Shown here piece after piece: positions 8,203 to 18,197 of a stretch of DNA of 64,000 bases. Under the pieces are notes generated by a model that made no database searches, was not told where the DNA came from, and worked only from the letters and a program-made list of their open reading frames with translations. The translations under genes and the position numbers were made by a program. Positions within the stretch are counted from its first letter, which is position 1, and each line of letters opens with the position of its first letter. This stretch comes from Sphingomonas sp. CFBP 8760 (GTDB lineage Bacteria; Pseudomonadota; Alphaproteobacteria; Sphingomonadales; Sphingomonadaceae), in NCBI RefSeq assembly GCF_014841615.1, contig NZ_JACYUG010000001.1:434001-498000 (forward strand). The letters run 5' to 3'.

Positions 8203-9326
8203 TCGACGTCCTCCACCTCGGCCACCTCACCCGTCACCCGCTGCGACAGGGCCGCCGCCATGAAGGGGTCGAGATCGCCGTCCAGCACGTCGGACGGGCT
8301 GGTGGAGGTGACGCCGGTGCGCAGGTCCTTCACCAGCTGATAGGGCTGGAGAACGTAGGAGCGGATCTGGTGGCCCCAGCCGATATCGGTCTTGCTGGCA
8401 TTCTCCGCGTTCGCCGCCTGTTCGCGGATCGCCAGTTCGCGTTCGTACAGGCGGGCGCGCAGCTGGTTGTACGCCTCCGCCTTGTTCTTGTGCTGCGACC
8501 GCTGGTTCTGGCACTGCACGACGATCCCGGTCGGGATATGAGTGATCCGCACCGCCGAATCGGTGGTGTTGATGTGCTGCCCGCCCGCGCCCGATGCGCG
8601 ATAGGTATCGATGCGCAGGTCGCTTTCGTTGTATTCGACCTCGATATTGTCATCGACGACCGGGTAGACCCAGACGGACGCGAAGCTGGTGTGCCGCCGC
8701 GCCGCCGAATCATACGGGCTGATCCGCACCAGCCGGTGAACGCCCGATTCGGTCTTGGCATAGCCATAGGCGTTCTCGCCCTTCAGCAGCAGCGTGGCGG
8801 ATTTGATCCCCGCCTGCTCGCCCGAATGGCTGTCGATCACCTCGACCTTCAGGCCGTGGCGTTCGCCCCAGCGCGAATACATCCGGCTGAGCATCCCGGC
8901 CCAGTCCTGCGATTCGGTGCCGCCGGCACCGGCATTGACCTCGATATAGGTGTCGTTGCCATCCGCCTCGCCGGCCAGCAGCGCCTTCACCTTGTCGCGG
9001 TCGGCACGCGCGGCCAGTTCGGCGAGGCTCCTGGCCCCTTCGTCCGCCAATTCGGTATCGCCCTCGGCATCGGCCAGTTCGATCAGTTCGACCGTGCCTT
9101 CCAGTTCCGATTCGATCGCGCGCGTCGCGGCGATCGCCTCGTCCAGGCGGCGACGCTCGCGCATCACCTCCTGTGCGGCCTTCGGATCGTTCCACAGCGC
9201 CTGGTCCTCGACGCGCGCGTTGAGTTCGTCCAGCCGGCGCAGCGCGCGGTCCCAATCGAGGAACCGGCGCAGCAGCGCGAGGGCATCGTTGATCGTATCG
9301 ACATGAGCCTGCGCTTCGGCGCGCAT
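8199..9326 (-). CDS. prfB: Peptide chain release factor 2
   Basis: 375 residues, full length. It recognises UGA and UAA stop codons and triggers peptide release. The GGQ catalytic motif (SGAGGQHINTT) is at 248-250. The stop-codon-reading tripeptide is SPY at 203-205 instead of the textbook SPF; I recall SPY in other alphaproteobacteria. The frame is continuous from ATG 9326, so the programmed +1 frameshift site that controls prfB in many bacteria, near codon 25, is absent. It follows mrcA by 48 bases, an order conserved in alphaproteobacteria. Confidence 0.97.
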   Translation of the reverse strand: MRAEAQAHVDTINDALALLRRFLDWDRALRRLDELNARVEDQALWNDPKAAQEVMRERRRLDEAIAATRAIESELEGTVELIELADAEGDTELADEGARSLAELAARADRDKVKALLAGEADGNDTYIEVNAGAGGTESQDWAGMLSRMYSRWGERHGLKVEVIDSHSGEQAGIKSATLLLKGENAYGYAKTESGVHRLVRISPYDSAARRHTSFASVWVYPVVDDNIEVEYNESDLRIDTYRASGAGGQHINTTDSAVRITHIPTGIVVQCQNQRSQHKNKAEAYNQLRARLYERELAIREQAANAENASKTDIGWGHQIRSYVLQPYQLVKDLRTGVTSTSPSDVLDGDLDPFMAAALSQRVTGEVAEVEDVD

Positions 9327-9374
9327 GGTAATTCTCCAACGGATCGGGGACGATCCGATTATGTAGGGATGCGG

Positions 9375-11819
9375 CTAGTAGATTCCGCCTTCCCTTTGCA
9401 AGAAATCGCTGTCGCGGGGTGCCTGCGTCGCCGCGGCGACGGGGGCACCGGTCGTGGCGGCGCGGGTGCTGCGGCGGCTGGCGCGGCGTGGTTCGGTTTC
9501 CGCCTTGAACGCCTCCCAGATCACCGCCGCCTTCGGATCGGACGTATCGGGCCATGCACCGAACACCGGCCGGCCGCTGCGACGATCGATCCTGACCATC
9601 CGCATCCCCGGCGGCGCCCGGAACGGCAGCTTCTCCATCCCCTCATACGCCTTCGTCGCGAACTGCTTGAAGATCGGCGCGGCGACCGTGCCGCCCTCCG
9701 CCGCGCCCAGCTTGCGGGGATTGTCGTAGCCCATATAGAGCCCGGCGATGAACTGCGGCGTACCGCCGATGAACCAGACGTCGGTCGGCCCGGTCGTCGT
9801 GCCGGTCTTGCCGAACATCGGCCGGTCCAGATCGCGCAGCACGGTGGCGGTGCCGCGCTGGATCACGCCTTCGGTAATATGCACCATCTGATATGCGGTC
9901 TGCGCGTCGATCGCCTGGCGCATCCGGCTGGCGGGACGCGGCATCGCGCCGCCGTTCCAGTCGCGCGCGTTGCAGCCGTCGCAGGCGCGCCAGTTCTCCG
10001 GCCAGATCACCTTGCCATGGCGGTCCTGCACGAAATCGATCAGCGTCGGATCGTCGCCGCGCCCCCAGTTCGCCAGCATGGCATAGGCGTTGACCATCCG
10101 CGCCACCGTCGTCTCGCCCGCGCCCAGCGCGAACGAGAGATAGGGGGGATACGTCCCCACCCCCATCCGCTTCATCACGTCGACCACGCGCGGCATCCCG
10201 GTCTGCGCGGCGGTGCGCACCGTCATCAGGTTGCGCGACTGTTCGATCCCCCAGCGCATCGTCTGCGGCCCGGCGGCGCGCATGTTGGCGAAGTTGCGGA
10301 AGCATTTCTGGCCCAGCCGCGCACCCTGATAGACGCAGAACGGCCCGTCGACGATGATCGAGGCGGGCGTCATCCCGTTTTCCAGCGCGGCGGCATAGAC
10401 GATCGGCTTGATCGTCGATCCCGGCTGGCGCATCGCCTGCGTCGCGCGGTTGAACGCCTGCAACCGGTCGTCGAACCCGCCCTGCATCGCGAGGATACGG
10501 CCGGTCGCCGGTTCCTCGACCACGAAGCCGCCCGAGATGCGCGGGATGGAACGCAGCGCCCAGTCGCCGCCCAGCGGGGCCACCGCGATGATATCCCCCG
10601 GCTTGATCGCGGCGAACGCGGCACCGGCGCTGCCCTGTCGCGGCAGTTGCGCGGCGCGGCGCGGCAGCGCGCCGGTGCGGCCATTGGCGAAGCCCAGCAG
10701 CCACGTATCGCCATCGCGCTCGATCACGATCGCGGCGCGCCAGTCGTTGTAGTCGAGCGCGATGTTGGTGTTGAGCAGCGCCTGCTGCCAGTCGTCGCCC
10801 GCGATCTCGACATGGCGCAACGGTCCGTTCCAGCTGCGTTGCCCGGCATAGCGGATCAACCCGTCCCGCAACGCCTGCGTCGCCAGCGCCTGCAGCCGCG
10901 TGTCGAGCGACGTGCGCACCCACAGGCCGCCCTGATAGACGCTGTTGGGACTGGCCTTCGCGGTCTCTCCGAACTTCGCGAGCAGATGCCGGCGCACCTC
11001 CTCCACGAAATAACCGCCCATCGCGACGAAGGTCGGCGTCCGGCGCAGCACCGTGCCCAGCGGTTCGGCCCGCGCCGCCGCCGCTTGCCGCGCACCGACG
11101 AAGCCGTTCCTCACCATCTCGCGCAGCACATAGTCGCGGCGTTCCAGCGCGCGTTCGGTATGGCGGATCGGATCGTAATTGGACGGCCCCTTGGGCAGGA
11201 TCGCGAGATAGGCGATCTGCGCCAGCGTCAGGTCCTTCAGTTCCTTGTCGAAATAGGCATGGCTCGCCGCCTCCACCCCGAACGCGTTGCGGCCCAGCGC
11301 GATCTGGTTGAGGTACAGTTCGAGGATCTGCTCCTTGGTCAGCGTATCTTCGATCCGCCACGCCAAGATCGCCTCCCGCAACTTGCGGGTCGGTGAATAT
11401 TCGTTGTCGATCAGCAGGTTCTTCACCACCTGCTGCGTGATCGTCGATCCGCCCTTGGCGCGGCGGCCGGTGCCGATCTTGGTCACGTAATCGATCACCG
11501 CGCCCGCCAGCCCCGGATAGTCGACGCCGTGATGCTCGAAGAAGGTGCGATCCTCCGCCGCCAGGAACGCGTTCACCAGCATCGGCGGATATTCGGCATA
11601 GGCCAGCTGCACGCGCCGCTCGCGCGCATAGGTACGGATCGGCACCCCGTCGCCACCCCGGACATTGGTGGGCAAGGGCGGCTCGTAGGTGCGCAGCTGA
11701 TCGACCGAGGGCAGGTCGCGGATCACCAGCACCCACAGCAGCATCAGCCCGACGGCGGCCATGGCGACGATGCCGGCCAACCCCTTCACCCACCAGCGTC
11801 CCCACCAGCGCCGGATCAT
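9375..11819 (-). CDS. mrcA: Penicillin-binding protein 1A (bifunctional glycosyltransferase/transpeptidase)
   Basis: 814 residues from ATG 11819. It has a short cytoplasmic head rich in Trp and Arg and one membrane anchor (about 14-34). The GT51 glycosyltransferase domain contains AAEDRTFFEHHG (catalytic Glu 89) and the GGSTITQQ block. An OB-like insert follows. The transpeptidase has the SxxK motif STIK (Ser 468), a SRN box and KTG(T). The tail ends in an Ala/Arg-rich stretch. A GTG at 11876 would add 19 residues and cannot be excluded. It polymerises and cross-links peptidoglycan in the periplasm. The order amidase, mrcA, prfB on one strand with rne divergent is typical of alphaproteobacteria. 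Confidence 0.96.
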   Translation of the reverse strand: MIRRWWGRWWVKGLAGIVAMAAVGLMLLWVLVIRDLPSVDQLRTYEPPLPTNVRGGDGVPIRTYARERRVQLAYAEYPPMLVNAFLAAEDRTFFEHHGVDYPGLAGAVIDYVTKIGTGRRAKGGSTITQQVVKNLLIDNEYSPTRKLREAILAWRIEDTLTKEQILELYLNQIALGRNAFGVEAASHAYFDKELKDLTLAQIAYLAILPKGPSNYDPIRHTERALERRDYVLREMVRNGFVGARQAAAARAEPLGTVLRRTPTFVAMGGYFVEEVRRHLLAKFGETAKASPNSVYQGGLWVRTSLDTRLQALATQALRDGLIRYAGQRSWNGPLRHVEIAGDDWQQALLNTNIALDYNDWRAAIVIERDGDTWLLGFANGRTGALPRRAAQLPRQGSAGAAFAAIKPGDIIAVAPLGGDWALRSIPRISGGFVVEEPATGRILAMQGGFDDRLQAFNRATQAMRQPGSTIKPIVYAAALENGMTPASIIVDGPFCVYQGARLGQKCFRNFANMRAAGPQTMRWGIEQSRNLMTVRTAAQTGMPRVVDVMKRMGVGTYPPYLSFALGAGETTVARMVNAYAMLANWGRGDDPTLIDFVQDRHGKVIWPENWRACDGCNARDWNGGAMPRPASRMRQAIDAQTAYQMVHITEGVIQRGTATVLRDLDRPMFGKTGTTTGPTDVWFIGGTPQFIAGLYMGYDNPRKLGAAEGGTVAAPIFKQFATKAYEGMEKLPFRAPPGMRMVRIDRRSGRPVFGAWPDTSDPKAAVIWEAFKAETEPRRASRRSTRAATTGAPVAAATQAPRDSDFLQREGGIY

Positions 11820-12138
<319 letters not shown>

Positions 12139-13446
12139 CTACCCCGCCCCCATCCGCCGCGCGAAATGCACCTCCACCGCCCGGCGGACACTCTCGGCGA
12201 TCCGCTCGCGGCCCTTCGACGAATCGAGGAAGGCGGCATCCTGCGGGTTCGAGATATAGCCCGTCTCGAACAGGATCGAGGGCATGTCGGGCGCCTTCAG
12301 GACCATCAGCGACGCCATGCGGTGGAAGCCCGGCTTCATCGGCACGAGGTCCCTGGCTTCCCGCCCCAGCAGCCGGGCGAAGTCGGCGGAATTGTTCATC
12401 GTCTCGCGCCGGGTCAGGTCGATCAGGATCGATGACACGTCGTCGCCCGCCTCGCCCAGATTGACGCCGGCGATCACATCCGCCTTGTTCTCGCGCGTCG
12501 CCAGCCGTGCCGCTTCCCGGTCGGAGGCGACATCGGAGAGGGTGTAGACCGAGGCGCCGGTCGCCGCCGCCTGGCCGACGCTGTCGCAATGGATCGAGAT
12601 GAACAGGTCGGCCTTCAGGCGGCGGGCGATGCCGTACCGCTCGCGCAGCACCAGATACTTGTCGCTGTCGCGGGTCAGGGCCACCCGCACCCGGCCACCA
12701 TCGAGCAGTTCGTCGCGGATCGCGCGGGCGATGCGCAGCGTCACGTCCTTTTCGCGCAGATGGCTGACCGGGTTGATCGCGCCGGGATCGACGCCGCCAT
12801 GCCCGGCATCGATCACCACCAGCGGCCGCCGGTCGCCGCCGCGCACGCGTGGCAGCGGCGGCCCCTTCTTGGGCGGCGGCACCGGGATCGAGACCTTGTA
12901 GGGCGAGCGCCGGGTGAAGCGGAGCGACAGTGGCAGGAAGTCGAGCGGCCCCGCCGCGCTGACCTGCGCGAACCGGGCGGCGTCGACGGGTTGCAGCGAC
13001 AGCACCAGTTCGCGCCCCTCCGCATCCAGCCCGCCATCGGCGACCACCGCGGGGCTGCGCAGGTCGAACACGAAGCGCGCGCCGCCGGGTATCCGCTGCC
13101 GCCGGATCGCCCGGACCGGACCGTCGGCCGGAACCGCCGGGACGCCGGCCCCCGACGCATCACCCAGCCCGGTGCCGCGCACATCGACCGCGATCCGGCG
13201 GGGCGATTCCATCAGCGTCGCCTGGGCGGAACTGGCCTGTCCGTCGAAATGGATCGCGATCCGCGTCGCCTCGACCGCGACCTCCATGAACGCCCACGCA
13301 CCGGCCGGCAGCGATGCGAACAGCATCAGGAGCGCGAGGACGAGCGACATCCGCCATCCATGCCGTGTGCGGCCCCTCCCCGTCCAGCCCGGACCGGAGG
13401 CGCCGAGTGGCCGGGCATGACCCGCCGTTCGTCCCGTCGCGTTCAT
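12139..13446 (-). CDS. N-acetylmuramoyl-L-alanine amidase (Amidase_3) with AMIN-like domain
   Basis: 435 residues. It cleaves the amide bond between MurNAc and the stem peptide, normally at the septum. After a basic leader, a hydrophobic signal segment starts at the internal MSLVLALL. An AMIN-like beta domain follows, then a Pro/Lys linker (PPPKKGPPLP). The zinc amidase domain carries DAGHGGVDPGA, the HLREKDVTL block, SIHCDS and the late catalytic-type Glu in ILFETGYISN. The start at ATG 13446 is supported by GGAAGG 8 bases upstream; ATG 13350 would leave a conventional signal peptide and ATG 13494 is also in frame. It is divergent from rne and upstream of mrcA. Confidence 0.93.
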   Translation of the reverse strand: MNATGRTAGHARPLGASGPGWTGRGRTRHGWRMSLVLALLMLFASLPAGAWAFMEVAVEATRIAIHFDGQASSAQATLMESPRRIAVDVRGTGLGDASGAGVPAVPADGPVRAIRRQRIPGGARFVFDLRSPAVVADGGLDAEGRELVLSLQPVDAARFAQVSAAGPLDFLPLSLRFTRRSPYKVSIPVPPPKKGPPLPRVRGGDRRPLVVIDAGHGGVDPGAINPVSHLREKDVTLRIARAIRDELLDGGRVRVALTRDSDKYLVLRERYGIARRLKADLFISIHCDSVGQAAATGASVYTLSDVASDREAARLATRENKADVIAGVNLGEAGDDVSSILIDLTRRETMNNSADFARLLGREARDLVPMKPGFHRMASLMVLKAPDMPSILFETGYISNPQDAAFLDSSKGRERIAESVRRAVEVHFARRMGAG

Positions 13447-13888
13447 CACGATCGCCTTCCGCACCCCTCCACCGTCCGTCTGTATATCCCGCATAGCAGA
13501 GCGGTTTGGCGAAATCGCGCTTGCCGGGGCCTTAACGTCGATCACAGCCGTTGCGACGAACCGCCGGCGATGCTAGCCAGTGTCGGCACCCGTGCGTCGC
13601 CTGCGTTCATCGTTCGCCGCCGCCGGGCCGCTTGCCCGCCATCTGGCGGGCCAATCCAGGTTGACGCTCGCATGACGTATTCTCTCCCGCTGCTGCACCG
13701 CCAGGCCTTGGCCGGCGGTGCCGCGGGCGTGGGGAAGCCGCAGGGCCAGACGCCCCGGCACGGCATGCGCGCAGACGCGATTTTCCATGAACCCGGCACC
13801 CCGGCCCGATCGCGGCCGGCCGCCATTTATCATCGCGCGCGAGGGCTGCTTCGCAGGAACCGCCCGACGCGCGCGCGGAGACCATTCA
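13447..13888. other. Divergent promoter region and long rne leader
   Basis: About 440 bases between the divergent amidase and rne genes with no credible open frame. It holds a compact stem-loop: GCCCGCC (13634-13640), loop ATCT, GGCGGGC (13645-13651), about 240 bases before the rne start. RNase E genes often have long structured leaders used for autoregulation. I cannot place the transcription starts with confidence. Confidence 0.45.
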
Positions 13889-16651
13889 ATGACCACGCGT
13901 ATGCTGATCGACGCACGCCACCGGGAAGAAACCCGGGTCGCCGTCGTCCATGGTAACCGGATCGAGGAGTTCGACTTCGAATCCGCCGAGCGCAAGCAGC
14001 TCAAGGGCAATATCTACCTTGCCAAGGTAACCCGCGTCGAACCGTCGCTGCAGGCGGCGTTCGTCGAATATGGCGGCAATCGCCACGGCTTCCTCGCCTT
14101 TTCGGAAATCCACCCGGATTACTACCAGATCCCCAAGGAGGATCGCGAGGCGTTGCTGGCCGAAGAGGCCGCGCATGCCGCCGAGGAAGCCGCGCTGCGC
14201 GCCGAGCAGGACGACGACGATCATGACGACGAGGAAGGCGACTTCGACGGCGAGCATGACGACGACGATACCGATCACGAGCATGACGGCGAGGATGCCC
14301 CGCCGCGTCCGCGCAAGGGCGGCGCCAATGACGATCAGGTCGAGGCACTGCGCCAGCGCCGCCAGAACTTGCGTCGCCGCTACAAGATCCAGGACGTCAT
14401 CCGCCGCCGTCAGGTGTTGCTGGTGCAGGTCGTCAAGGAGGAGCGCGGCAACAAGGGCGCGGCGCTGACGACGTACCTGTCGCTGGCGGGCCGTTACTGC
14501 GTGCTGATGCCCAACACGTCGCATGGCGGCGGCATCAGCCGCAAGATCAGCAACGCGGCGGATCGCAAGCGCCTGAAGACGATCATGGCCGATCTGGCGC
14601 TGCCGCAGTCGATGGGCTGCATCGTCCGCACCGCGGGCCTTCAGCGCACCAAGGTCGAGATCAAGCGCGACTTCGACTATCTCGCCCGCCTGTGGGACGA
14701 GATCCGCGAGAAGACGCTGACCTCCGCCGCGCCGGCGCTCGTCTATGGCGACAGCGACCTGATGAAGCGCGCGATCCGCGACATCTACAACAAGGACATC
14801 GACGAGGTCGTGGTCGAGGGCGAGGAAGGCTATCGCCAGGCCAAGGACTTCATGCGCCTGCTGATGCCCGGCCACGCCAAGAAGGTGAAGCAATATGCCG
14901 ATCCGGTGCCGCTGTTCCAGCGCGCGCATGTCGAGGATCAGCTGGCGGCGATGTACAACCCCGTCGTCCAGCTGAAATCGGGCGGCTATCTGGTCATCAA
15001 CCCGACCGAGGCACTGGTGTCGATCGACATCAACTCGGGCCGGTCGACCCGCGAACACAATATCGAACAGACCGCGACCGCGACCAACCTGGAAGCCGCG
15101 CAGGAAATCGCGCGCCAGTTGCGCCTGCGCGACATGGCCGGCCTCGTCGTGATCGACTTCATCGACATGGATCACTCGTCCAACGTCCGTAAGGTCGAGA
15201 AGGCGATGAAGGAGGCGTTGAAGAACGATCGCGCCCGCATCCAGGTGGGCCGCATCTCGTCGTTCGGGCTGATGGAGATGAGCCGCCAGCGCCTGCGCAC
15301 CGGCGTGCTGGAGGCATCGACCCGCGCCTGCCCGCATTGCGAGGGCACCGGCCTGGTCCGCACCGCCTCGTCCGCCGGCCTGTCCGCACTGCGCCTGCTG
15401 GAGGAGGAGGCCGCGCGGGGCCGCGGTTCGCTGCTGACGCTGCGCGCGTCGCAGGAGGCGACGATCTACGTCCTCAACCGCAAGCGCGCGGACATCGCCG
15501 AGGTCGAGGATCGCTACGGCGTGACGATCGAGGTCATTCCCGATCGCGAGGAAGAGGGCGCGCGCATGTCGGTGGAGGCCAGCGGCCCGCCGCCCGCCTA
15601 TGCGCCCAAGATCGACGAACTGGTCCTCGAAGAGGAGGAGGACGATTACGTCGAGGAGCCCGAGATCGAGGAGGAAGAGGAGATCGAGGAGGAGGCCGCC
15701 CAGCCCGCTCCCCGTGCGCCGCGTCCGCCGCGTGAGGCACGGGCCGACGACGAGGGCGAGGGCCGCGGCAAGCGCCGCCGTCGCCGCCGTGGTCGTCGCG
15801 GTCGTCCGCTGACCGACGGTGAGCAGGCCGAAGGAGAGACGGCCGAGAGCGAGATGGCCGAGGGCGAGGATCACGAGGACGAAGCCGGCGACGAGATCGT
15901 TGCCGTCGACGCCGACGAGATCGATGCGGGCGACGACGATGTGGTCGAGACGCCGCAGGCCGAGGTGAGTGACGAGCAGGCCGAAGGCGAAGGCGGACGC
16001 CGCCGCCGTGGTCGCCGTGGTCGTCGTGGCGGCCGTCGTGGCGATGCCCCGCTGAACGGTGAGGATGCGGCGGTCACGGTCGAGGAAGCCGCCGATGCGG
16101 GCGACTCCGGCCCCGTCACCGATCCACTGGCGCTGCCCGTGCCGGAGCCGGTCGCCGTGGCGGTCCAGCCCGACGCGACGATCGTCGCGGCAGAGCCGGT
16201 CGCCGAGGCGGCACCGGTCGAGGTCGACGCGGTCGAGGCGGCGCCCGCCCCGAAGACCCGCCGTCGCCCGCGCGCGCGTCCGGCCGCACCGGTTGCCGAC
16301 ACCCCGCCAGTCGAGGCACCGGCGCCGGTCGAAGCAGCGGAAGAGCCTGCGCCGAAGCCGAAGCGCACCCGTCGCAAGGCGGTGGCGAGCGAGGCGGCCG
16401 AGGTCGCGCCCGTGCCCGTGCCGGAAGCCCCGGTCGCGGAGCCTGCGCCCAAGCCGAAGCGCGCCCGCCGCAAGCCGGCCGCCGACGCGGTCGCGGAGGC
16501 ACCGGCGGCGGTAGCACCGCCGGCCCCCGCCCCGGCGCCCGAGGCTTCGGACGTGGCGGAAGCGGCGGACGGAGCATCGACCGGCGACGACACCGAGCAG
16601 GCCGGCGGCACGCCGCGCCGCGGCTGGTGGCAGCGGACCTTCGGGGCCTGA
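13889..16651 (+). CDS. rne: Ribonuclease E
   Basis: 920 residues; endoribonuclease that initiates mRNA decay and rRNA/tRNA processing. The N-terminal catalytic half begins MTTRMLIDARHREE like E. coli MKRMLINA. The S1 domain is split by a strongly acidic insertion of roughly 80 residues (runs of Asp, Glu and His). The catalytic metal-binding Asp lie in SIDINSGRST and VIDFIDMD, and the zinc link is CPHC (Cys 481 and 484). The C-terminal third is a disordered scaffold with alternating acidic stretches and Arg clusters (KRRRRRRGRRGR, RRRRGRRGRRGGRR, PKPKRTRRK), likely for RNA and degradosome partners, ending in WWQRTF. The start at ATG 13889 is preceded by GGAG. Confidence 0.96.
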   Translation: MTTRMLIDARHREETRVAVVHGNRIEEFDFESAERKQLKGNIYLAKVTRVEPSLQAAFVEYGGNRHGFLAFSEIHPDYYQIPKEDREALLAEEAAHAAEEAALRAEQDDDDHDDEEGDFDGEHDDDDTDHEHDGEDAPPRPRKGGANDDQVEALRQRRQNLRRRYKIQDVIRRRQVLLVQVVKEERGNKGAALTTYLSLAGRYCVLMPNTSHGGGISRKISNAADRKRLKTIMADLALPQSMGCIVRTAGLQRTKVEIKRDFDYLARLWDEIREKTLTSAAPALVYGDSDLMKRAIRDIYNKDIDEVVVEGEEGYRQAKDFMRLLMPGHAKKVKQYADPVPLFQRAHVEDQLAAMYNPVVQLKSGGYLVINPTEALVSIDINSGRSTREHNIEQTATATNLEAAQEIARQLRLRDMAGLVVIDFIDMDHSSNVRKVEKAMKEALKNDRARIQVGRISSFGLMEMSRQRLRTGVLEASTRACPHCEGTGLVRTASSAGLSALRLLEEEAARGRGSLLTLRASQEATIYVLNRKRADIAEVEDRYGVTIEVIPDREEEGARMSVEASGPPPAYAPKIDELVLEEEEDDYVEEPEIEEEEEIEEEAAQPAPRAPRPPREARADDEGEGRGKRRRRRRGRRGRPLTDGEQAEGETAESEMAEGEDHEDEAGDEIVAVDADEIDAGDDDVVETPQAEVSDEQAEGEGGRRRRGRRGRRGGRRGDAPLNGEDAAVTVEEAADAGDSGPVTDPLALPVPEPVAVAVQPDATIVAAEPVAEAAPVEVDAVEAAPAPKTRRRPRARPAAPVADTPPVEAPAPVEAAEEPAPKPKRTRRKAVASEAAEVAPVPVPEAPVAEPAPKPKRARRKPAADAVAEAPAAVAPPAPAPAPEASDVAEAADGASTGDDTEQAGGTPRRGWWQRTFGA

Positions 16652-16835
16652 TGCACGTCGGCGGGGCGACGTCAGCCGTGGTTCACACCGACCACGCGAT
16701 GACGGCGCCCCGCCATCCTGCCCCCTGCGGAGCCGTCATGCCCCATTGCCGCCGCCCGCTTCGATCACCTCGCAACGTCCCCCGGCCGCGGGCTGATGAC
16801 ACCATGCCCTTCTCCTCGATCGGCTGCGCGACCAT

Positions 16836-18197
16836 ATGACGCCCCGCATGACCCGTAGCCGCCTCGCCGCCCTGTTGATCGGCGCGCTCGTCTGGGCGCA
16901 ACCCGCCACCGCGCAATCGATCCTGCGCGATGCCGAGACGGAGGCGATGTTCGCGGACATGTCCGCCGGGGTCGTCAAGGCGGCCGGGCTCAACCCCCGC
17001 GACATGAAGGTCGTGCTGGTCAACGACGATTCGATCAACGCGTTCGTCGTCGGCGGGCAGGTCGTCTACATCCATTCCGGCCTGATCCAGGCGGCGGACA
17101 ATGCCGGCGAGGTGCAGGGCGTGATCGCGCACGAGGTCGGGCACATCGCCGATGGCCATGTCATCTCGGGGGAGGCGGCGCAGAAGCCGGCGATGGCGAT
17201 GACAATCCTGTCGATGGTGCTGGGGCTGGGCGCGATGGCGACCGGCGCGGGCATGGCGGGCGCGGGCATCATGGGGCTGGGCCAGAGCGCGGCGATGGGC
17301 AATTACCTCGCCTTCAACCGCACGCAGGAGGCGACCGCCGACGCCTCGGCGATCCGCTATCTCGCCACCGCCGGCCTGTCGGGGCGCGGGATGCTCACCT
17401 TCTTCCGCAAGCTGCAGAAGCAGGAGATGCGCTATCGCGGCCAGATCGACCCGTTCATGCAAAGCCATCCGCTGTCGGGGGAGCGTATCGCCCACCTGAC
17501 CGGCGACGTGGAGGCATCGCCTTCCTACAACGCGAAGCCCGATCCCGCGCTGGAAGAACGTTTCGCCCGCGTGAAGGCGAAGCTGGCCGGATATGTGCTG
17601 CCCGCCGAACAGACATTGCGCCAATATCCGCTGGCCGATCGCTCGCTGCCGGCGCATTATGCCCGCGCCTATGCCTATCACAAGGCCGGATACCCCGACA
17701 AAGCCGATGCCGAGGCGGAGGCGCTGGTCGCGGCCAGACCCGACGACCCGTATTTCCAGGAGATCAAGGGCCAGATCCTGCTGGAGGCGGGTCGCCCGCG
17801 CGAGGCGCTGGTGCCGCTGCGCTTGGCGACCGAGGGATCACGGCAGAACCCGCTGATCGCCACCACCTTCGGCCATGCGCTGATCGCGACCGAGGACAAG
17901 GCGAACGTGCCCGAGGCGATCCGCGTGCTGCGCGTCGCCACGCAGCGCGACGACGACAATCCCTGGGCGTGGATGCAGCTGGGCACCGCCTACGAACTGA
18001 CCGGGGACGAACCGCGCGCCGCGCTCGCCACCGCCGAACGGGCCAGCATGACCGGCGATCCCCGCACCGCCGTGGTCGCCGCGAAGTTCGCGATGGCCGG
18101 CATTCCCGCCAACACGCCGGACTGGATCCGGGCACAGGATATCGCCATGACCTCCGGAGACGCCGCCGCCGCCGACAAGAAGCGCCGCAAGCGATGA
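16836..18197 (+). CDS. M48 family metalloprotease with TPR-like C-terminus (BepA-like)
   Basis: 453 residues. A signal peptide ends near QPATA/QSIL. The zinc protease domain has HEVGH (99-103) with the third ligand in the QEATADASA motif, and an Ala/Gly/Met-rich hydrophobic stretch follows HEVGH. The C-terminal 200 residues are helical repeats resembling TPRs (AYHKAGYPDKADAEAEAL and similar). This architecture matches BepA/YfgC periplasmic chaperone-proteases that check outer-membrane protein assembly. The start is ATG 16836; ATG 16848 is possible. Its stop overlaps the next gene's start as ATGA. Tail DKKRRKR is strongly basic. Confidence 0.92.
   Translation: MTPRMTRSRLAALLIGALVWAQPATAQSILRDAETEAMFADMSAGVVKAAGLNPRDMKVVLVNDDSINAFVVGGQVVYIHSGLIQAADNAGEVQGVIAHEVGHIADGHVISGEAAQKPAMAMTILSMVLGLGAMATGAGMAGAGIMGLGQSAAMGNYLAFNRTQEATADASAIRYLATAGLSGRGMLTFFRKLQKQEMRYRGQIDPFMQSHPLSGERIAHLTGDVEASPSYNAKPDPALEERFARVKAKLAGYVLPAEQTLRQYPLADRSLPAHYARAYAYHKAGYPDKADAEAEALVAARPDDPYFQEIKGQILLEAGRPREALVPLRLATEGSRQNPLIATTFGHALIATEDKANVPEAIRVLRVATQRDDDNPWAWMQLGTAYELTGDEPRAALATAERASMTGDPRTAVVAAKFAMAGIPANTPDWIRAQDIAMTSGDAAAADKKRRKR

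Noticed and set aside
8370..11396. Plus-strand open frame of over 1000 codons opposite prfB and mrcA
   Set aside because: It lies antisense to two conserved genes and its product is Arg/His/Ala-rich with no domain; such frames arise in GC-rich DNA.
13886..15874. Minus-strand open frame opposite rne
   Set aside because: Shadow of rne; no domain.
16660..16714. Inverted repeat GGCGGGGCG/CGCCCCGCC after rne
   Set aside because: Loop of about 37 bases and no U tract; chance is likely in GC-rich DNA.
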